Below, one piece after another: positions 39,881-47,596 of a stretch of 64,000 nt of DNA. Positions within the stretch are counted from its first letter, which is position 1; each line of letters starts with the position of its first letter. The position numbers and the translations under genes are program-made. Source of the DNA: Candidatus Aminicenantota bacterium. GTDB taxonomy: Bacteria; Acidobacteriota; Aminicenantia; Aminicenantales; Saccharicenantaceae. The notes below the pieces were generated by a model that was not told the DNA's origin, made no database searches, and saw nothing but the letters and a program-made list of their open reading frames with translations. The stretch lies in the NCBI GenBank assembly GCA_017999365.1, contig JAGNLW010000003.1:339082-403081 (forward strand). Reading direction: 5' to 3'.

Positions 39881-39909
39881 TTGACTCGCGTCCTTGGCGG
39901 CCTTACTAT
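39881..39909 (+). promoter_or_regulatory. Promoter of the small monooxygenase-like gene
   Basis: TTGACT (39881-39886) and TACTAT (39904-39909) are 17 bases apart. The purine-rich ribosome site GGAAGGAAAGGG follows and the ATG is at 39924. Confidence 0.6.
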
Positions 39910-39923
39910 AGGAAGGAAAGGGG

Positions 39924-40229
39924 ATGCCCATGTATGCCCGGATGTTGAGAATGCAGGTCCGGCCCGAACGGATCGACGAGGCCGCCCGGCTGTTTTCCGA
40001 GGAGGTCGTGCCCGGCTGCCGGGCCCAGGCCGGCTACCGGGGCGCCTACTTCATGGTCGACCGCAAGCTCGGCGAGTGCGTCCCGGTCACCCTCTGGGAG
40101 ACCGAGGCCGACATGCTGGCCACCGAGGAGAACCGCTTCTTCCAGAACCAGCTCATGAAGTTCCTGGGCCTCTTCCACCACGGCCTCTTCCGCGAGGCCT
40201 ACGAGGTCACGTTCTCCGACCGGCCTTGA
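39924..40229 (+). CDS. Antibiotic biosynthesis monooxygenase (ABM)-fold protein
   Basis: A 101-residue dimeric alpha+beta barrel candidate. It opens with MLRMQVRPERIDEAARLF and has GCRAQAGYRGAYFMVDR and VTLWETEADM, the typical ABM pattern. The fold covers small oxygenases, heme-degrading enzymes and non-catalytic proteins, so no reaction can be assigned. The 125 bases after it contain GC-rich inverted repeats but no gene. Confidence 0.75.
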   Translation: MPMYARMLRMQVRPERIDEAARLFSEEVVPGCRAQAGYRGAYFMVDRKLGECVPVTLWETEADMLATEENRFFQNQLMKFLGLFHHGLFREAYEVTFSDRP

Positions 40230-40354
40230 CCGGCCCGCCGGCGCCTCGGCCGGCGCTCCCTTCCCTGCCCGCCCGCGCCGGGGCCGGACGGCCCCGAGGG
40301 GTAGGTATCGCCCCCGTTTTTGTGCTATAAAATCACCTGAAAAGAGGTGCTCGC

Positions 40355-41125
40355 ATGACAACCGCCCGGTCCGCCGTCCTTGCCGTCCTGATCCTCGCCG
40401 CCGTCACTCTCCTGGCCGCTCCCGCCGCGGGCCCGGCCCAAGAATCCGCCCTCATCGCCCAGGGCGACGCCCTGTACGCCGAGAGGGCCGATCTCGCCAA
40501 GGCCAAGGAGGCCAAGGCCAAATACGAGGCCGCCCTGGCCGCGGGCGAGGACGCCTACGGCGCCTCCTGGCGCCTGGCCCGGATCTGCTACTGGATCGGC
40601 GACCACACCGCCGACAAGGAAGCCAAGAAGACGACCTTTCTGGCCGGCATCGAGCACGCCAAAAAGGCCATCGAGCTCGGCCCGGACAAGGCCGACGGTC
40701 ACTTCTGGCTCGGCGTCAACTACGGCGTTTACGGCGAGGCCAAGGGCGTCCTCAAGAGCCTGGCCCTCGTCAAGCCCATCAAAGAGGCCATGCGGCGCGT
40801 CCTGGAGATCGACCCGGCCTACGACCGGGGCGGCGCCGACCGCGTCCTGGGCCGCGTCTACCACGAGGTCCCGGGTATCGCCGGCGGCAGCGAGAAGAAG
40901 TCGCTCGAGCACCTGCTCAAGTCCGTAGAGTACGGCCCGCGCGTCGGCCTGAACCTCCTCTATCTCGCCGACACCTACATCTCCCTCGACCGCTTCGACG
41001 AGGCCCGCAAGACCCTGGAGACCGTCCTGAGCATGGAGCCCTATCCCGACCTCCTGCCCGAGACCGAGGAGGAACGGGCCCAGGCCCGGGAAAGGCTCGA
41101 GAAGAAGCCGTTCAAGAAGAAATGA
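40355..41125 (+). CDS. Exported TPR protein, TRAP-transporter TatT-like
   Basis: A 256-residue protein with a signal peptide (about 5-28, ending AGPAQE) and helical repeats of the TPR class, for example the segments around 95-125 and 185-215. Its length and layout resemble the TatT component family, periplasmic proteins that accompany some TRAP transporters. No TRAP genes are present here, so the role stays open. TATAAA at 40326-40331 is a likely -10. Its TGA overlaps the ATG of the pseudouridine synthase gene. Confidence 0.78.
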   Translation: MTTARSAVLAVLILAAVTLLAAPAAGPAQESALIAQGDALYAERADLAKAKEAKAKYEAALAAGEDAYGASWRLARICYWIGDHTADKEAKKTTFLAGIEHAKKAIELGPDKADGHFWLGVNYGVYGEAKGVLKSLALVKPIKEAMRRVLEIDPAYDRGGADRVLGRVYHEVPGIAGGSEKKSLEHLLKSVEYGPRVGLNLLYLADTYISLDRFDEARKTLETVLSMEPYPDLLPETEEERAQARERLEKKPFKKK

Positions 41126-41904
41126 CCGGCTCGCCGACCGAACGGACCGAAGGGGGACACGTACCTCCGGTACATGTCCCCGTCCATGCCCCCGACCGCA
41201 ACGATCCCGTCCGGGTCCTCTACGAGTCCGACGATTACCTGGCCGTGGACAAGCCGGAGGGCCTGGTCTCGGTCGGCGCGGCCGGCCGGGACGGCCTGGC
41301 CGACCGCCTGGCCGCAGGCCGCCCCGGCAAGCTCTTCCCCGTCCACCGGCTCGACCGCGGCGCCAGCGGGGTCATCGTCTTCGCCAAGAACGCCGCGGCC
41401 CACCGCCATCTCAACGGCGAGTTCGACCGCCGGGAGGTGGCCAAGACCTATCTGGCCTGCGTCGACGGCTCCCCGGCCGTCTCCTCGGGCCGGATCAACG
41501 CCCCCATCCGGGAGTTCGGCTCGGGCCGCATGGGCGTCGACGCCAAGCGCGGCAAGCCCTCGACGACCGAGTGGAAGATCGCCGAGCGGTTCGACGGGGC
41601 CGCCCTGCTCCGGGTCCGCCCGGCCACGGGCCGGCGCCACCAGATCCGCGTCCACCTCTACCACATCGGCCACCCCATCCTCGGCGACCCGCTCTACGGC
41701 GATCGCGAGCGGCAGGCCCTCTTCCCCCGGCTCATGCTCCATGCCCTGGAGATCGGCTTCGCCCTGCCCTCGGGGGAGCGCATCGCCGTCGAGGCCCCCG
41801 CGCCGCCGTCCTTCGAGGCCGTCCTGGCCGGCCTGCGGGCGAAGGGCAAGCGTACGGCGTTTTGTCCCGGGGGGGCCGGGGAGCCAGAGGATATCCCCGA
41901 GTAA
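41122..41904 (+). CDS. RluA-family RNA pseudouridine synthase
   Basis: A 260-residue enzyme that isomerises uridine in rRNA or tRNA. The catalytic Asp lies in HRLDRGASG (about 75-83), and family marks ALRVRPATGRRHQIRVH-like and GDPLYG follow. It lacks an S4 domain, like the small RluA/TruC-type members. The ATG overlaps the upstream stop. The first 30 residues include EGGHVPPVHVP, encoded by the palindromic repeat. No in-frame ATG or GTG follows before the conserved domain at about residue 30. Target position unknown. Confidence 0.9.
   Translation: MTGSPTERTEGGHVPPVHVPVHAPDRNDPVRVLYESDDYLAVDKPEGLVSVGAAGRDGLADRLAAGRPGKLFPVHRLDRGASGVIVFAKNAAAHRHLNGEFDRREVAKTYLACVDGSPAVSSGRINAPIREFGSGRMGVDAKRGKPSTTEWKIAERFDGAALLRVRPATGRRHQIRVHLYHIGHPILGDPLYGDRERQALFPRLMLHALEIGFALPSGERIAVEAPAPPSFEAVLAGLRAKGKRTAFCPGGAGEPEDIPE
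41153..41181. repeat. 29-nt palindrome inside the 5' end of the pseudouridine synthase ORF
   Basis: GGGGACACGTACC, centre TCC, GGTACATGTCCCC. It differs from the first copy of the 26936 cluster by a single base (CATG in place of CGTG in the right arm). It begins 28 bases after the stop of the upstream gene and is read as codons 11-20 of the following ORF. Confidence 0.9.
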
Positions 41905-41927
41905 AAAGCCGAGAGAGGTTTGAAGCG

Positions 41928-43322
41928 ATGAGCGAGCACGATCTGGTCGTCATCGGCGGCGGGGAGGCCGGCATCGCGGCCGCCCTGCGGGCCACCGAGC
42001 TCGGGGCCAAGGTCCTGATGATCAACCGCGAGCCCGAGCTCGGCGGCGGCTGCGTCCAGACGGGCACCCTGCCTTCCAAGATCCTGAGCAACGCCGCCCA
42101 CTTTTTGGAGAACCTCAAGAAGGGCAAGCGCTACGGCGTGCCCGTCGTCGAGAACGCCAAGGCCGACTACCAGGCCATCATGGCCAGCCGCCACAAGACG
42201 ACCCTGTGCGAACTGGGCGTCCTGGCCACCCTCCTGCGCAAGAACGCCATCGTGCCGGTGACCGGCACGGCCGCCTTCACGGGCCCGCGCGAGATCGCGG
42301 TCGCGCTCGCGGACGGGACGACGAGGACCGTGGCGGCCCCCCGGGCGATCGTCGCCACCGGCTCGCGGCCCATCCTCATCCCGGGGCTGCCGTTCGACGG
42401 CCAGACCGTCATCACGCCCGACGAGCTGACGGCCCTCGACGCCGTCCCGGCCCGCTTCCTCATCGTCGGGGCCGGCGCCGTCGGCTGCGAGATGGCCTTC
42501 ATCTTCCGCTCGCTCGGCTCCGAGGTCGCCGTCGTCGAGAAGGCCGACCGGGCCTTGCTCGGCCAGGACCACGACGTGGCCGCCCTCATCACCCGGGAGT
42601 TCAAGAAGCGGGGCATCCGGCTCGTCGTCTCGGCCGGGCTCGACCGTCTCGACCGCCCGGCGTCCGGCGGCCCCTTCCAAGCCGTCCTGTCGACGGGCGA
42701 GACGATCGAAGTCGATCGGGTCATGATCGGCGTCGGCCGCCGTCCCGATACGGCCGCCCTGGGGCTCGACGCGGCCGGGATCGCCCCCGGCCCCCGGGGC
42801 GAGATCCAGGTCGACGACCGCATGCGGACCTCCGTCCCCGGCATCTACGCCGCGGGGGACGTCCTGGCCCGGTTCATGCTGTCCTCGATGGCCGTCATGG
42901 AGGCCCGCGTCGCGGCCGAGAACGCCTGCGGCCTCGACGTCCGCATGGACTATACCTGCGCCCCCTGGGGCCTCTACACCGACCCCGAGGTCGGCTCGGT
43001 CGGCCAGACCGAGGAGTGGGCCCGGGCGGGAGGGGCGGAGATCGTCATCGGCCAGTGCGGCTACAACGACCTCGTCCGCTCCTGCCTCGACGGCAACGTG
43101 GCCGGGTTCTTCAAGCTCATCTTCGAAGCGCCCACGCGGCGGCTCATCGGCGCCCACGTCGCCGGGCAGGACGCCGCGGAGATCATTCCCTTCGCCGCGT
43201 TGGCCGTGAAGTTCGGCGCCCGGGCCGAGGACATCAAGGACATGGTCTTCAACCATCCGACCGTCTCCGAGGGCTTCGGCAAGGCCGCCGCCGACGCCCT
43301 CAAGAAATTCCCGAGATCCTGA
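41928..43322 (+). CDS. FAD pyridine nucleotide-disulfide oxidoreductase family, SthA-like
   Basis: A 464-residue flavoprotein with FAD-binding VVIGGGEAGIAAA (7-19), NAD(P)-binding IVGAGAVGCEMA (about 180-191) and GIYAAGDV. The redox site reads GGGCVQTGTLPSK, so only C42 remains and T47 replaces the second cysteine. The C-terminal HxxxxE region appears as NHPTVSE. CxxxxT is the pattern of soluble transhydrogenase SthA (GGGCTHWGTIPSK), so NADPH/NAD+ transhydrogenation is the best guess, not dihydrolipoamide or mercury reduction. No lipoyl-enzyme genes adjoin it. Confidence 0.85.
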   Translation: MSEHDLVVIGGGEAGIAAALRATELGAKVLMINREPELGGGCVQTGTLPSKILSNAAHFLENLKKGKRYGVPVVENAKADYQAIMASRHKTTLCELGVLATLLRKNAIVPVTGTAAFTGPREIAVALADGTTRTVAAPRAIVATGSRPILIPGLPFDGQTVITPDELTALDAVPARFLIVGAGAVGCEMAFIFRSLGSEVAVVEKADRALLGQDHDVAALITREFKKRGIRLVVSAGLDRLDRPASGGPFQAVLSTGETIEVDRVMIGVGRRPDTAALGLDAAGIAPGPRGEIQVDDRMRTSVPGIYAAGDVLARFMLSSMAVMEARVAAENACGLDVRMDYTCAPWGLYTDPEVGSVGQTEEWARAGGAEIVIGQCGYNDLVRSCLDGNVAGFFKLIFEAPTRRLIGAHVAGQDAAEIIPFAALAVKFGARAEDIKDMVFNHPTVSEGFGKAAADALKKFPRS

Positions 43323-43339
43323 CACCCGAGGAAGCCGCC

Positions 43340-45961
43340 ATGAATCGTACCGTCGCCCGCCCCCGCCCCTCCGCGCCCCTGTTCGCCCTCTACGTCGCGC
43401 TGGCCGCCCTGGCCGCCTACTTCGTCCTCACCCCCGCCCCCGCCAGGCCCGGCCAGGCCGCGGCCAAGACGGCGGCGGCGAGAAAGTCCGCTTCGCTTCG
43501 GCCCGCGGCCGACGGGGCCAAGGCCTTCGCCCACATCGCCTATCTGGCCTCGCCCGAGCTCAAGGGCCGCAAGTCCGGCACCCCCGAATACCGCCGCGCG
43601 GCCGAGTACGTGGCCGCCGAGATGGCCAAGATCGGCCTCCGGCCCGGCGGCGACAACGGGACCTGGTTCCAGGAGGTCCCGTTCAAGAACTGGTCCGACT
43701 TCGGGCAACCCCTTCGCCTCGAGATCGTCGCCCCGCGGCGCCGGGTCTATTTCGCGGGCCGCGGCCGCGACTTCACGCCCGTCAACGGGACGGGTTCGGG
43801 CGTCGCCCGGGGCGGGCTCGTCTTCGCCGGCCACGCGATCGAGGCCGCGAAGGACGGTTGGAACGACTACGCCGGGCTCGACGTCAAGGGCAAGGTCGTC
43901 CTGGCCCTGGCCGACCTCCCGGCCTCCCTTCCTAACGAGGCCAAGGCCGCCTGGACCTTCGAGGCCAAGGTCAAGACGGCCGCGGCCAAGGGCGCCGTCG
44001 GCTATATCGAGATGGACCTCTCGACGCCCGGCGAGCCGCGGCAGCCCGGCGCCCCGCGGCAGCGCCCCGGCACGCTCCGGGCCGGGCAGGCTCCGGAGGG
44101 CTTCGTCGTCCTCAGGGCCGGCCGCGATTTCCTCAACGACGCCTTCTACACGGCCGGCCGCAGCTGGCGCGACCTGGTCAGCAAGACGCTCCGGCTCGGG
44201 AAGTCCTTCACCCTCGACCTCGGCCTCGAGGTCGAGATGGAGGCCCACTTCGTCTCCGGCGAGCGGACGGCCCCGAACGTCGTCGGCGTCTGGCCGGGGA
44301 CCGACCCCAAGCTCAAGAACGAAGCCCTGGTCATGGGCGGCCACCTCGACCACCTCGGCGTCGGCCTCGACGGCTGGGTCTACCCCGGCGCCGACGACAA
44401 CGCCACCTCGGCCGCGACCGTCCTCGAGACCGCCCGGGCCCTGGCCGCAGCCAAGTTCAAGCCGGCCCGGACGATCGTCTTCTGCTCCTGGGCCGGGGAG
44501 GAGCTCGGCCTGGTCGGCTCGCGCTGGTACACGGACCACCCCGTCATCCCGCTCGACCGGACCGCGCTCTACATGAACATCGACATGGTCGGGACGGGCG
44601 ACGCCGACCTCCTCGTCGGCGGCATGACCGAATTCGCCGAGCTCTACGCGATCGCCGAGCGCGGCCTCGACGCCGCGACGGTCGCCAAGCTCAAGCCCCG
44701 GCCGAACTACCGCGGCTCGGACCACACCTCGTTCTGGGCCAAGAACGTGCCGGCCATCAGCCTGCGCTCCGGCGAGGTCCTGACCGAGAGGCTCGACGAC
44801 GAGCACCCCGAATACCACATGCCCGGCGACGGGCCCGGCATCATCGACCCGGAGCGCCTGCGCGAGGCCGCCCAGTACCACTGCGACATCCTCGGCGTCC
44901 TGGCGACGACGCGCGAGAACCTCCTCGACCCCGTCCACCGGACGATGTTCCTGCACCGCGACGCCGCGGTCGTCGACATGCACTGCGACACCGTCGGCCG
45001 GGCCCTGGCCGGCGAGGACCTGGCCAAGGACCTCGCGACGGGCCACGTCGACATCCCCAAGCTCGGGCGCGGCGGCGTCGACCTCCAGGTCTTCGCCTGC
45101 TTCGCCCCGCCGCCGGCGACCGAGGCCGAGAAGGGCCGGTCCGCCAACGGCGTCTTCGCCCAGATCCAGGCCGCGCGCGCGCTGGTGGCCAAGCACCCGG
45201 ACAAGCTGGCCCTGGTCACCTCGTCCGCCGAGGCCGCGGCGGCCCGCAACGACAGCAAGACCGGCGTGCTCCTCGCCATCGAGGGCGGCTACGCCATCGA
45301 GAACGACCTCGCCCTCCTCCGCGAGTTCTACCGGGCCGGGGTCCGGCTCATGACCCTGACCCACTGGACGGCGACGGACTGGGCCGACGCCTCGGGCGAT
45401 CCCAAGCCCGTCCACGGCGGCCTGACGGACTTCGGCCGGGAGGTCGTGGCCGAGATGAACAGGCTGGGCATGATCGTCGACGTCTCCCACGCCGGCGATA
45501 CGACCTTCTGGGACGTGCTGAAGTATTCGAAGGCGCCGGTCGTGGCCTCCCATTCGGCCTGCCGGGCCCTCTCCCCCCATCATCGGAACTTGAGCGACGA
45601 GATGCTCAAGGCCCTGGCCGACAAGGGCGGGGTCGTCGGCATCACCGTCCTGCCGGAGTTCCTGAACAGCGCCCTCGAGGGAAAACAGGATGGTCGGAAG
45701 ACCCTGCCCCGGGTGGACGTCGGCACGGTCGTCGACCACATCGACCACGTCGTCAAGGTCACGGGCGACTGCGACCACGTCGGCCTGGGCTCGGACTACG
45801 ACGGCACGAGCGACACCCCGGCCGGGCTCGAGAACATCGGCCTGCTGCCGAACATCACCAAGGAGCTTGTGAAGCGCGGCTACAAGCCCGAGGACGTCCG
45901 CAAGATCCTCGGCGGGAACTTCCTCCGGATCCTCTCCGGGGTCAGACCCCAGCTTCCATAA
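43340..45961 (+). CDS. Exported M28 aminopeptidase fused to M19 dipeptidase
   Basis: An 873-residue protein with an N-terminal signal/anchor (about 15-32). The M28 zinc peptidase domain (about 60-530) includes a PA-type insert. Its ligands sit in GGHLDHLG (about 334), GADDNATS, WAGEELG, NIDMVG and SDHTSF. The M19 renal-dipeptidase domain (about 540-870) has VDMHCDT (about 545), AIEGGYAIE, SHSACRAL and GLGSDYDG. All metal-binding positions of both domains seem present, so the chain could trim peptides to dipeptides and then split those. The frame is continuous. The last residues (GVRPQLP) come from a GGGGTCAGACCCC palindrome. Confidence 0.92.
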   Translation: MNRTVARPRPSAPLFALYVALAALAAYFVLTPAPARPGQAAAKTAAARKSASLRPAADGAKAFAHIAYLASPELKGRKSGTPEYRRAAEYVAAEMAKIGLRPGGDNGTWFQEVPFKNWSDFGQPLRLEIVAPRRRVYFAGRGRDFTPVNGTGSGVARGGLVFAGHAIEAAKDGWNDYAGLDVKGKVVLALADLPASLPNEAKAAWTFEAKVKTAAAKGAVGYIEMDLSTPGEPRQPGAPRQRPGTLRAGQAPEGFVVLRAGRDFLNDAFYTAGRSWRDLVSKTLRLGKSFTLDLGLEVEMEAHFVSGERTAPNVVGVWPGTDPKLKNEALVMGGHLDHLGVGLDGWVYPGADDNATSAATVLETARALAAAKFKPARTIVFCSWAGEELGLVGSRWYTDHPVIPLDRTALYMNIDMVGTGDADLLVGGMTEFAELYAIAERGLDAATVAKLKPRPNYRGSDHTSFWAKNVPAISLRSGEVLTERLDDEHPEYHMPGDGPGIIDPERLREAAQYHCDILGVLATTRENLLDPVHRTMFLHRDAAVVDMHCDTVGRALAGEDLAKDLATGHVDIPKLGRGGVDLQVFACFAPPPATEAEKGRSANGVFAQIQAARALVAKHPDKLALVTSSAEAAAARNDSKTGVLLAIEGGYAIENDLALLREFYRAGVRLMTLTHWTATDWADASGDPKPVHGGLTDFGREVVAEMNRLGMIVDVSHAGDTTFWDVLKYSKAPVVASHSACRALSPHHRNLSDEMLKALADKGGVVGITVLPEFLNSALEGKQDGRKTLPRVDVGTVVDHIDHVVKVTGDCDHVGLGSDYDGTSDTPAGLENIGLLPNITKELVKRGYKPEDVRKILGGNFLRILSGVRPQLP

Positions 45962-46035
45962 TATTATCAATACTTTGTATGAAAAAATGGACCCGAGAAG
46001 GGGCCATATTCGATGTTTTTGACCCCCAAAACATC
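45938..46035. repeat. Palindromes in an AT-rich gap between the peptidase fusion and pcnB-like gene
   Basis: GGGGTCAGACCCC (45938-45950) is a perfect 6-bp inverted repeat around A. GATGTTTT (46012-46019) pairs with AAAACATC (46028-46035) across TGACCCCC. The stretch 45956-46060 is conspicuously AT-rich against its GC-rich neighbours. It has no T-run after the hairpin, so it is more like an operator or a decayed inserted repeat than a terminator. Confidence 0.6.
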
Positions 46036-46059
46036 AAAATAGTGCTATCCTAATTGGCC

Positions 46060-47580
46060 ATGACCGACCCGAAAGACACGCCAGAAACCGAGGACCCGGC
46101 GGCCTACGAGGCCCCGACCATCCTCGACCGCGGCCGGCACCGCATCTCGCGCCGCGACATCGATCCCGACTGCCTCAAGGTCCTCTACCGGCTGAACGCC
46201 AACGGCTACACGGCCTACCTCGTCGGCGGCGCCGTCCGCGATCTCCTGCTCGGCCGCCGGCCGGCCGACTTCGACGTCGGCACCAACGCCCACCCCAACC
46301 AGATCAAGAAACTCTTCCGCAACGCTTTCCTCATCGGCCGCCGCTTCCGGCTGGCCCACGTCCGCTTCCAGGACGGCAAGATCATCGAGGTGGCCACCTT
46401 CCGCCGCAAGCCGAGCGAAGAGGAGCTGGCCGCCGAGCGCGAGGAAGAGGCCGAACGGGCCCGCGAGGCGGAGCGCGCCGCCGCGGCCGCCGAAGAGGCC
46501 CCTGCCGAAGAAGAAGCCGAGAGCGCTCCGATCGATAGGCTCGACGCCCCCGAGGCCCCCGCCTCCCCCGGCTCTCCGGACTCCCCCGGCAGCGCCCGTC
46601 AGCCCCGCCGCCGCGGCCGCCCGCCCATCAAGCCCATCGCCTACGGTACGCCGCGCGAGGACGCCTTCCGCCGCGACCTGACCATCAACGCCCTGTTCTA
46701 CGACATCGCCACCTATTCCGTCATCGATTACGTCGGCGGCCTCGACGACCTGGCCGCCCGCCGCGCCCGCATCATCGGCGACCCGGACACGAGCTACGCG
46801 GAGGACCCCGTCCGCATCTGGCGCGTCCTGCGCCACGCCTCGCGCCTCGGCTTCACCATCGAGGAGCGCACGGCCGCGGCCATCCCCCGCCACCTCGACG
46901 CCCTGGCCGCCTGCCCCGGCGCCCGCCTCTACGAGGAGCTCAACAAGGACATCAAGTCGGGCAGCGCCCGGGCCTTCTTCCAGAGCGCCCGCGCCCACGG
47001 CCTGCTCCCCCGCGTCCTCGGCGACGCCGGGGCCGCCTACGACGCGTCGGCCGAGATGGCCGAGCGCGCCGCCGCCCTTCTGGGCGTCCTCGACGCCTCC
47101 ATCGTTTCGGGCGGCTCCCCGCCCGCCGAGGTCATGTACGCCCTGCTCCTCTGGCCCTGGGCCGAGACGGTCCTGGCTTCGATCGAGGGCGACCGGCCCA
47201 AGGCCCTCTACGACGCCTTCCGCGCCGCCAAGGCCCAGGCCACCGTGCCCAAGACCGTCCTCCTGGAGACCGTCCACACCCTGGTCATCGCCGACCACAT
47301 GGTCCGGGCCCTGGCCGACGGCGAGATGCGCTGGGCCCTCAAGGAGCGCCCCCGCTACCCCGAGGCCTCGCGCCTGACCTCGGTCCTGGTCGACGGCACG
47401 TTCGGCGGCTGCGAGGATCCCTTCGCCCTCATCTACCAGCGCCAGTTCGGCCAGCGGCCGCGCTCCAAGCCGCACCGCTACCGCCGGCGCCGCAAGCCCG
47501 GACCGCGCGGCCCCGCGGGCCCGTCGGCGCCTCCCCCCTCCTCCGCGCCGCCGTCGTCCTCGTCCGGGCCCTCATCCTGA
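46060..47580 (+). CDS. pcnB: Class II poly(A) polymerase/tRNA nucleotidyltransferase family (PcnB-like)
   Basis: A 506-residue nucleotidyltransferase. The N-terminal head has LVGGAVRDLLLG with the metal-binding pair in DFDVGTNA (about 65-72), RRFRLAHV, RRDLTINAL and EDPVRIWRVLRHASRLGF. NAHPNQIKKLF and RRFRLAHV are closer to PcnB poly(A) polymerase than to the CCA enzyme. Between about 125 and 195 there is a charged, Glu/Ala-rich then Pro/Arg-rich insertion. The C terminus is a basic, Pro/Ser-rich tail suited to RNA binding. The ATG at 46060 is preferred over the TTG six bases earlier. No HD domain. Confidence 0.87.
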   Translation: MTDPKDTPETEDPAAYEAPTILDRGRHRISRRDIDPDCLKVLYRLNANGYTAYLVGGAVRDLLLGRRPADFDVGTNAHPNQIKKLFRNAFLIGRRFRLAHVRFQDGKIIEVATFRRKPSEEELAAEREEEAERAREAERAAAAAEEAPAEEEAESAPIDRLDAPEAPASPGSPDSPGSARQPRRRGRPPIKPIAYGTPREDAFRRDLTINALFYDIATYSVIDYVGGLDDLAARRARIIGDPDTSYAEDPVRIWRVLRHASRLGFTIEERTAAAIPRHLDALAACPGARLYEELNKDIKSGSARAFFQSARAHGLLPRVLGDAGAAYDASAEMAERAAALLGVLDASIVSGGSPPAEVMYALLLWPWAETVLASIEGDRPKALYDAFRAAKAQATVPKTVLLETVHTLVIADHMVRALADGEMRWALKERPRYPEASRLTSVLVDGTFGGCEDPFALIYQRQFGQRPRSKPHRYRRRRKPGPRGPAGPSAPPPSSAPPSSSSGPSS

Positions 47581-47596
47581 CCGAAGGAGACACGCC

